Origin: an uncultured Chitinophagaceae bacterium
GTDB taxonomy: Bacteria > Bacteroidota > Bacteroidia > Chitinophagales > Chitinophagaceae
NCBI GenBank assembly: GCA_937996595.1
Contig: CALKVC010000183.1
Coordinates: 1-21,883 of the forward strand
Direction of reading: 5' to 3'
DNA: 21,883 bases
The position numbers were made by a program, and so were the translations under genes. The notes beneath the pieces were generated by a model that did not search any database, had not been told where the DNA came from, and saw only the letters and a list, made by a program, of their open reading frames with translations. Of this stretch, positions 16,889 through 21,883 are shown piece by piece (positions within the stretch are counted from its first letter, which is position 1; each line of letters begins with the position of its first letter).

Positions 16889-17190
16889 TTTGATTTTTTA
16901 GCTGTAAGCTGTTTGACAAACTCTTCTTTGCATTCAGTTGCGCAGAAACCATATACTTTTCCGTCAACATGCAGGGTGTCTTCAACGCCCGCTGTTAATG
17001 GCATACCGCAAATAGTATCCCTTTTTGATGCGAATATGACAGATTCGTACCTGTTTGCAGGTTTTAGTTCCATAGAAGTATCTGCTTTTACAGCCGGCGG
17101 CTCAGCATTCAATTTCTGCTCATTTGCATGATTACATGAAATCAGGCCTGCTATTACAGTACTGAAGATGTAAAATGATGTTTTATTCAT
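16885..17190 (-). CDS. YHS-domain lipoprotein
   Basis: 101 residues from the ATG at 17190. An upstream in-frame ATG at 17244 would overlap the peroxidase gene and bury the signal peptide; starting at 17190 gives MNKTSFYIFSTVIAGLISC, with lipobox LISC and lipidated Cys19, 10 bases after the upstream stop. A short Pro/Ala-rich linker leads to a YHS domain (about 48-95): DTICGMPL (Cys61, Met63), a VDGKVYGFCATECKEEF core with Cys83 and Cys87. YHS domains occur in copper ATPases and other heavy-metal proteins and bind metal through these cysteines. It lies between an MbnH-like peroxidase and an outer-membrane protein, so a periplasmic metal-carrier role is likely but inferred. Confidence 0.82.
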   Translation of the reverse strand: MNKTSFYIFSTVIAGLISCNHANEQKLNAEPPAVKADTSMELKPANRYESVIFASKRDTICGMPLTAGVEDTLHVDGKVYGFCATECKEEFVKQLTAKKSK

Positions 17191-17200
17191 TGTAGTAGTT

Positions 17201-18232
17201 TTATGGTTGCGAAAAGCGTTTATCAAATAAGAATGACCTGTCATTCAGGGTATGTAGAAATGCAATTATTTTAACCCTTTCTGAAGGGCTTAATGAAATG
17301 CCGGGGCTGCTGTTTTGTAATAAAAGGGGATCGAGGTTTTCAGTTTGTTGAACCTGTGATTGGTAGTGATCAAGAACCGCATCAAGCGTAAGCAGCCTGC
17401 CGTCGTGCATAAAGGGAGCCGTATAAGCCATATTGCGCAAGCTTGGTACTTTGAATGTATACCTGTCAGTATTAATCTGTGTAACCTTAAAACGCCCTTC
17501 ATCATTGACCGAACTAATACTCAGGCCATTATTCCTGAAACTATTATCGGTAAACAGGGGCTCCGGATGGCAGTTCCCGCATTTCTGTTTTACAATCAAT
17601 CGTCCTTCCGCTTCATCAGCAGTAAAGGTAACATTGCCTTCATTCCTCATAACACTGTCATATTTGCTGTTACTGCTAACACACATTACCATAAATTGGG
17701 ATAGGGCCTTTAAGAATCTTGTTGTTGTAATTTCATCGCTGCCATATGCCTGCCGGAATAATTGCGGGTATTTTCCCGAGTTACGTAATTTATCCAGCAC
17801 ATTGGGCATGGTTTCATCCATTTCAAGGTGATTGGTAATTGGCGCAACTGCCTGGAGGTCCAGGTCAACAATGCCACCATCCCACATAAAACTGGTATTC
17901 CAGGCAAGGTTCATGATTGGTGGCGAATTCCTGGTACCCAGCCGGTCGAAAATGCCATGGCTTACCGTATGTCCATGATGCGTAAAAGCTGCCGTTTGTA
18001 TATGACAGCTACCGCAACTTATGCTGTTATCTGCTGATAATAAAGTTTCATAAAAAAGATTACGGCCTAGTTCAAACCTTTCTTTTGTAATCTCGTTGTC
18101 GGTTAACCGGTATACAGGTTCCGGGAAATTTGCCGGCTTGCTGAATCCAATAAAACCGTCAACAAAATCTTTCTCACAGGCAATGATACCTGTGAGAAAG
18201 AAAAAAATGAAAATCCAGTATTTCCTGTTCAT
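17201..18232 (-). CDS. Diheme cytochrome-c peroxidase-like lipoprotein (MbnH/MauG/CcpA family)
   Basis: 343 residues. The lipoprotein signal MNRKYWIFIFFFLTGIIAC carries lipobox IIAC (Cys19). Two c-type heme sites are visible: CGSCH at 73-77 and CGNCH at 218-222. Family motifs include FELGRNLFYETLLS, TRNSPPIMNLAWN, FMWDGG near residue 117, FKVPSLRNMAYTAPFMHDGR (260-279, with Met275 a possible distal ligand) and a final IIAFLHTLND. Length fits bacterial diheme peroxidases (about 330-350). The gene starts 5 bases after the MbnP-type gene stops. MbnH enzymes of methanobactin operons oxidise a Trp of the neighbouring MbnP; pairing here suggests this is an MbnH-type enzyme rather than a plain H2O2 scavenger. 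Expected in the periplasm or on a membrane face, exported by Sec and matured by a cytochrome-c assembly system. Confidence 0.92.
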   Translation of the reverse strand: MNRKYWIFIFFFLTGIIACEKDFVDGFIGFSKPANFPEPVYRLTDNEITKERFELGRNLFYETLLSADNSISCGSCHIQTAAFTHHGHTVSHGIFDRLGTRNSPPIMNLAWNTSFMWDGGIVDLDLQAVAPITNHLEMDETMPNVLDKLRNSGKYPQLFRQAYGSDEITTTRFLKALSQFMVMCVSSNSKYDSVMRNEGNVTFTADEAEGRLIVKQKCGNCHPEPLFTDNSFRNNGLSISSVNDEGRFKVTQINTDRYTFKVPSLRNMAYTAPFMHDGRLLTLDAVLDHYQSQVQQTENLDPLLLQNSSPGISLSPSERVKIIAFLHTLNDRSFLFDKRFSQP

Positions 18233-18237
18233 GGCTG

Positions 18238-19035
18238 TTAGTTTTCAGTATGGTCATGGCTGATCATGGTAGTATAATTATTGCCAATAGGTACACCGGC
18301 TGTTGGTGAATGAACCATCGGTGTTGTTGAAAAATCCATATTGGTTGTACCGTTTACCACTTTCAAAATATCAACCATCAGGTGCAGGTTGGTTTCTTTG
18401 CTGCTTTTCACTTTAGGGGTGCCCCTGGATGTGAGGTCAAGCGTTATCGTCTTCAGATTATTTACCGTAGGGGTGCTGTATCCGCCAAAACCGCCTACAT
18501 GGTATTGGAATACGCCACCCATACCTGTGATGGCAGGAGATGTGCCATCCATTTTAAAGAAAATGTATCCGCTGTTCCAGCTCCAGTACATGTCTGCGGC
18601 AACACCGCTTACATCCAATGAACCGGTACGCTGGCTAACATCCATGGTATTCCTGAGGCTGTCAACACCTAGGGTAAAGCTAATCGATTTGTACTCGCCT
18701 TCCGGGATATTCAATACCGGTGCATGAGAAGCGGCATCACTTTCATCAATCAGAAAATAACAGTCTTTTTGCGGTACGGTATACACGCTGCCATCAACAT
18801 TGGTGAGTTTGAAATTGCTGACATAATATTTAAGTTTTGTTACTTTAAACTGCTGGCCAAAAGAGTTGCTGTAATTTCCGGTATTTAATTGAAGGTCTGA
18901 AGAACCGGCGATATTGTCGAATTCCACTGATAATTCCGCCATAACATTGGGATCATATTCTTTGGCTGGGTCATCTTTTTTACATGAAGAAAATAATAAG
19001 GCAGATACTGAAAATATTAAGAAGATTCGTTTCAT
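18238..19035 (-). CDS. MbnP-type copper-associated lipoprotein
   Basis: 265 residues from the ATG at 19035. The in-frame ATG at 19071 would add 12 residues before the signal peptide; MKRIFLIFSVSALLFSSC is a complete lipoprotein signal (lipidated Cys18). After Cys comes KKDDPAKEYD, resembling the acidic surface-export signal of Bacteroidota lipoproteins. MbnP-family features: VEFDNIAGSSDLQLNTGNY (38-55), QFKVTKLKYYVSNFKLT (62-78), YFLIDESDAASH (93-104), SFTLGVDSLRNTMDVSQRTG (119-138), MYWSWNSGYIFFKMDG (149-164, Trp151 and Trp153), FQYHVGGFGG (177-184) and LHLMVDILKVV (218-228). In the characterised MbnP, a Trp is converted to kynurenine by MbnH to create a copper site; Trp151/Trp153 and His179/His218 are candidates here by inference. 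First of four tightly packed genes. No methanobactin precursor was seen. Confidence 0.87.
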   Translation of the reverse strand: MKRIFLIFSVSALLFSSCKKDDPAKEYDPNVMAELSVEFDNIAGSSDLQLNTGNYSNSFGQQFKVTKLKYYVSNFKLTNVDGSVYTVPQKDCYFLIDESDAASHAPVLNIPEGEYKSISFTLGVDSLRNTMDVSQRTGSLDVSGVAADMYWSWNSGYIFFKMDGTSPAITGMGGVFQYHVGGFGGYSTPTVNNLKTITLDLTSRGTPKVKSSKETNLHLMVDILKVVNGTTNMDFSTTPMVHSPTAGVPIGNNYTTMISHDHTEN

Positions 19036-19071
19036 TTGATTAGTTATTTTTAAAAAGTTAATAAGTTCCAT

Positions 19072-19118
19072 TCAGGCACGGTTCAGGTTAAACGACCGGG
19101 CGTACTGTTGGTGCCTGA
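19072..19118. repeat. 8-bp inverted repeat in the leader of the MbnP operon
   Basis: TCAGGCAC (19072-19079) and GTGCCTGA (19111-19118) are exact reverse complements with a 31-base spacer, 37-83 bases upstream of the MbnP-type start. It may be a regulator site or a long-loop hairpin in the mRNA leader. I see no clear -7/-33 promoter in the 164-base gap (19036-19199). Confidence 0.35.
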
Positions 19119-19199
19119 TGAGCATACAGTTATACAAATTCCTGGCATCATGTACAACAGGTGATACAGGAATGTTCGAATAAGTAGTTGTTTAAGTTA

Positions 19200-19577
19200 T
19201 TAACTGCAGGAAGGGGGATGAAAATATGACCGGGGCATTTTTATAATATTGCCGGAAATGTATTCAGGATAATCCAATTTACAGTCATCTGAATATATGA
19301 ATTGGAAAAAAGCATGGAAACTCTTCAGTTGGAGTATGTTTTCGTTTTTATTTTCAGATTTCCTTTCAGCATTTTGAGCGTCTTTTTTTTCTTCCTCCCT
19401 GATTTTCTTCATCATCTGGCATTTGCCGTTACAATGAAGTTTAGGGCGGTTCTTATTTTCGCAAAACCTGGCATATGCCCTGGTATTTGCCACATAATCA
19501 AATACAATAAATGCCTTGTAAAACGTTTGGGATGTAAACGCAATCAGGAGAATGCTTATAGTTATTGCCTTCAACAT
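19200..19577 (-). CDS. Small membrane-anchored protein with HCNGKC motif, probably metal-associated
   Basis: 125 residues. One N-terminal hydrophobic segment (about 2-28, ITISILLIAFTSQTFYKAFI) is either an anchor or an uncleaved signal. It is followed by RFCENKNRPKLHCNGKCQMM (38-57; Cys39, His48, Cys49, Cys53), a charged, probably helical stretch (KKIREEEKKDAQNAERKSEN), and a tail with Cys99 and Cys124. I recognise this NK.RP..HCNGKC family as small hypothetical proteins of Bacteroidota often seen near copper-related genes; no function is established. The gene lies 164 bases upstream of the MbnP-type start on the same strand, so it is a likely member of the same regulon, perhaps under its own promoter. 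The ATG follows a TAACTTTG -7 match by only ten bases. Confidence 0.7.
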   Translation of the reverse strand: MLKAITISILLIAFTSQTFYKAFIVFDYVANTRAYARFCENKNRPKLHCNGKCQMMKKIREEEKKDAQNAERKSENKNENILQLKSFHAFFQFIYSDDCKLDYPEYISGNIIKMPRSYFHPPSCS

Positions 19578-19587
19578 AACTGGGCGT

Positions 19588-19595
19588 CAAAGTTA
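19588..19595 (-). promoter_or_regulatory. Candidate -7 promoter element for the HCNGKC gene
   Basis: On the minus strand TAACTTTG matches TAnnTTTG exactly, ten bases before the ATG at 19577. A TTTTTG lies 12 bases upstream, too near for a canonical -33. If used, the mRNA leader would be only about 4-7 bases, close to leaderless. Confidence 0.35.
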
Positions 19596-19660
19596 AGGCA
19601 GATTCTTCAAAAATTAAAATTATACAAGAAACACCCTATAGGAAAAATGTATTATTTGTT

Positions 19661-20338
19661 TTACCGCCCAAGCGCATTGATGTCTGAAGCTTCAATAACC
19701 TTTGTAGATAAGCTCCCGGCCGATACTTTTATCATTGCCAGCGCCAGTGCACGTAAGCTGGAAACGCTATTTGGCCTAACCAGTTTTATGACCGGGATTA
19801 GCCACCCAAACCATTTATAAAATGATAATGTGTTTTTTAGGCCTTTGGCAGGTATAATGATGGCCGGCCTGAAATTATATACCTGCCTGAAAGGAAGTTT
19901 CATGAGTCCATTTTCGGTTTTTCCTTTTACTCTTGCCCACATCACCCTTCCTTTTTCCGAACTGTCGGTACCTGCACCCGACACATAACAGAAAACCATG
20001 CCCGGGTTCAGTTTGCAAACTGTTTGTGCAAAATGCAGGGTTAAGATATACGTGTTTTGAAAATACAGCTCTTCATCCATACCAACTGATGAAACGCCAA
20101 GGCAAAAAAAGCAAGCATCGTATCCCGTTAGTTGAGGTTCCAGCGGCTGGATGTCGAAAAAATTGGGATATATGATCTCCTTTAATTTGGGGTGGGTTAC
20201 TCCGCATGAAGAGCGGCCAAGAACAAGGATTTTTTCCACGGCATCATGCTGCAGGCATTCATGCAATACGCCTTCGCCAACCATACCGGTAGCACCTGTA
20301 AGAATAACGTTTATTTTTTTTTCCGGGACTATTGTCAT
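19661..20338 (-). CDS. NAD(P)-binding epimerase/oxidoreductase-like protein
   Basis: 225 residues, cytosolic, no signal peptide. The N-terminal Rossmann fold has VILTGATGMVGEGV with the dinucleotide motif G15-A-T-G18-x-x-G21, followed by ILVLGRSS at strand 2 (Arg42 suggests NADP preference, inferred). CFFCLGVSS is at about residues 77-85 and YVSGAG starts at Tyr118. The RVKGKTE segment (136-141) sits where extended SDR proteins have the active-site Lys. At 225 residues it is shorter than full sugar epimerases and matches the small atypical SDR group (NAD(P)H-binding/HTATIP2-like). Substrate unknown. It starts 56 bases after the upstream AAA+ gene, so co-transcription is possible. Function is certain only at fold level. 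Confidence 0.85.
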   Translation of the reverse strand: MTIVPEKKINVILTGATGMVGEGVLHECLQHDAVEKILVLGRSSCGVTHPKLKEIIYPNFFDIQPLEPQLTGYDACFFCLGVSSVGMDEELYFQNTYILTLHFAQTVCKLNPGMVFCYVSGAGTDSSEKGRVMWARVKGKTENGLMKLPFRQVYNFRPAIIIPAKGLKNTLSFYKWFGWLIPVIKLVRPNSVSSLRALALAMIKVSAGSLSTKVIEASDINALGR

Positions 20339-20394
20339 TAAACAGGAAATGGTTTTAAGTGCGATGCAGTTTACCGGCTTTGCCGGTGCTGAGG

Positions 20395-21883
20395 TTATGC
20401 ATCTTCATCGAAATCATCTGCCTCGTAATTTTCGTTTCCGTAGTTGAGCATACTGCCCATCAGGTCATTGAATGCAACATTCCCATCCTGCACTTTCTTG
20501 CTGATGAGCGAATAGGCAGCCAGCCCATGCAAAACAAATTCCATCAGCAGCGCATTTTCTTTTTCATTGGCAGCATGAAAGTGTTTTTTCACCAGTGCGT
20601 GCAAACCGCTAACCCCATATAGCTGCTGTATCTTCTTTTCATCGGTAATTTCCAGTGGCAGGCTCAGGTTGTTTCCGGCATCAAACCAGGCTGTGATGGC
20701 TTTATAGGGATTTTCGGTGTCCCTGTCTTTCTGTTTCTTCCGTTTCCCTGTTTCAGGGTTTGGAAAGTACTGCACGAACTGGCTTCTGATGGCTCTTTCC
20801 AGTAAGTTATAGGCCACCTGGTAAGGCCCTTCCTGTTCACCTTCATATACCAGTTCAATCTTACCAGTTATAGAAGGTATAATCCCTGTAAGATCGCTGA
20901 GCCATACTTGTGTAGTTTCTTCATTATTGATGATTGCCCTTCTTTCCGCAGCGCTCACAGCATTTTCAAAAGCTGCTATGGTAAGCCTGGCGCTTACGCC
21001 GCTTTTTTTATCAACCAGTTCATTTTCCCTTGCTTCAAATGAAACCTGCTCTATCAGCCGTTTGATGAGGTCGCTGATCTTTACTGTTTTATGCTGCGCT
21101 TCCATAATGGCGGCTTCCTGTTCGGTGATGGCCATGGAAGTTTCCAGCGTTTTGGGATAATGGGTGAGGATCTGGCTTTCTATCCTGTCTTTCAATGGTG
21201 TTACAATACTCCCCCGGTTCGTATAATCTTCGGGGTTAGCGGTGAATATGAACATAACGTCAAGGGGTAAACGTAATTTAAATCCCCGGATCTGGAGGTC
21301 GCCTTCCTCCAGGATGTTGAACAGCGATACCTGGATCCTTGCCTGCAGGTCGGGCAGTTCATTAATTACGAATATGCACCGGTTGCTTCTGGGGATGATC
21401 CCGTAATGCATCACGCGTTCATCTGCAAAATCCAGTTTCAGGTTAGCCGCTTTGATAGGGTCAATATCACCGATAAGGTCTGCAACACTCACATCAGGAG
21501 TTGCCAGTTTTTCTGCATACCTTTTACTGCGGTGCAACCATACAACCGGCGTTTCATCAGCTTTTTCAGCAATGAGGTCGATGGCATACCTGGAGATGGG
21601 ATTAAACGGGTCATCATTAATTTCACTGCCGGCAACCACCGGTATATATTCATCCAGTAAAGAAGTCATTTGCCTGGCCATGCGTGTTTTAGCCTGTCCG
21701 CGTAAACCCAGGAAAAGGATGTTATGTCTGCTAAGCAATGCCCTTTCCGTATCGGGGATCACCGTGTCTTCATATCCAAGTATTCCCGGGAATGGATTTT
21801 CTTTCAGCTTTAATTTCTTCAACAGGTTTTCCCTGATTTCATCTTTTACCGGCCTGGAAACATATCCTGATTGCCTCAGGGCG
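20395..21883 (-). CDS. AAA+ ATPase of magnesium-chelatase (ChlI-like) type, 5'-truncated by window edge
   Basis: The frame stays open to the window end; the TTG at 21822 is an internal Leu codon, since 20 further codons (beginning ALRQSGYVSRPVKDEIRENL) precede it. About 496 codons are visible. Features in order: GILGYEDTVIPDTERALLSRHN, Walker A GLRGQAKT (Lys about 65 visible residues in), a DLIGDIDP segment, Walker B-like CIFVINELPDL with Asn in place of the usual Asp, LFNILEEGDLQIRGFKLRLPLD as in MgChlI/MoxR ATPases, sensor-1 FIFTANPEDYTNRG, and an arginine-rich PLKDRIESQ. The C-terminal part is helical (lid and an accessory region) and ends in acidic NYEADDFDEDA. Such ATPases usually work with a von Willebrand-type partner; none is within the window. 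Cytosolic. Probably a motor for protein or metal-complex remodelling; target unknown. Confidence 0.88.
   Translation of the reverse strand, partial: ALRQSGYVSRPVKDEIRENLLKKLKLKENPFPGILGYEDTVIPDTERALLSRHNILFLGLRGQAKTRMARQMTSLLDEYIPVVAGSEINDDPFNPISRYAIDLIAEKADETPVVWLHRSKRYAEKLATPDVSVADLIGDIDPIKAANLKLDFADERVMHYGIIPRSNRCIFVINELPDLQARIQVSLFNILEEGDLQIRGFKLRLPLDVMFIFTANPEDYTNRGSIVTPLKDRIESQILTHYPKTLETSMAITEQEAAIMEAQHKTVKISDLIKRLIEQVSFEARENELVDKKSGVSARLTIAAFENAVSAAERRAIINNEETTQVWLSDLTGIIPSITGKIELVYEGEQEGPYQVAYNLLERAIRSQFVQYFPNPETGKRKKQKDRDTENPYKAITAWFDAGNNLSLPLEITDEKKIQQLYGVSGLHALVKKHFHAANEKENALLMEFVLHGLAAYSLISKKVQDGNVAFNDLMGSMLNYGNENYEADDFDEDA

Noticed and set aside
17191..17244. Upstream ATG (17244) for the YHS lipoprotein
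   Set aside because: It would overlap the peroxidase gene by 44 bases and place 18 polar residues before a perfect lipoprotein signal; 17190 is the better start.
15965..19035. Methanobactin biosynthesis operon
   Set aside because: No mbnA-like precursor peptide, MbnB or MbnC is present in the window; only the MbnP and MbnH-like proteins are shared.
19302..19820. 172-codon plus-strand reading frame
   Set aside because: It is antisense to the HCNGKC protein and the epimerase-like gene, both with clear domain patterns, and its protein shows no family features.
20373..20387. ACCGGC-TTT-GCCGGT hairpin between the AAA+ and epimerase-like genes as a terminator
   Set aside because: The stem is GC-rich and 8 bases after the AAA+ stop, but no T tract follows on the minus strand and the 3-base loop is tight; it may be an attenuating hairpin, but termination is unsupported.

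Overview
The window looks like chromosomal DNA of a member of the Bacteroidota, most likely Chitinophagaceae or a close relative. This is inferred from four things: exact TAnnTTTG -7 promoter elements of the Bacteroidota type, a tRNA-Leu gene without an encoded CCA, a T9SS type B (CHU_C) sorting domain with SprB-like repeats, and a dockerin-like C-terminus of a form common in Chitinophagaceae secreted proteins. No mobile element, CRISPR array, rRNA, phage gene or broken gene was seen. No gene-free stretch exceeds 300 bases.

Layout. Positions 1-786 hold the end of a DMT/EamA permease, cut by the left edge. A tRNA-Leu(CAG) follows with its own promoter and terminator. From 1082 to 15194 lie three large secreted or surface proteins. 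They are a 957-residue protein of nine ~95-residue Ser/Thr-rich domains, a 2508-residue PKD and Cys-rich repeat protein ending in a dockerin-like domain, and a convergent 1137-residue P-domain/SprB-repeat adhesin with a T9SS type B sorting domain. A strong bidirectional hairpin terminator separates the last two.

From 15404 to the right edge every gene is on the minus strand. The key group is 19577 to 15965: a small membrane protein with an HCNGKC motif, an MbnP-type lipoprotein, an MbnH-like diheme peroxidase lipoprotein, a YHS-domain lipoprotein and an outer-membrane protein whose mature end starts with CDICGCG. The last four have gaps of 5 and 10 bases and a 4-base ATGA overlap, so they form one operon. 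By analogy with MbnP/MbnH, where a diheme enzyme oxidises a tryptophan of its partner so that the partner binds copper, this is probably an envelope copper-handling system. It is the most interesting unit here. An NTF2-like secreted protein lies downstream of it. An NAD(P)-binding epimerase-like protein and an AAA+ MgChlI-type ATPase, cut by the right edge, lie upstream.

The surface genes show their repeat history clearly: a 225-base near-identical duplication with only synonymous differences, an alternating A-B order in the Cys-rich repeats, and an exact 240-base period in the SprB repeats.
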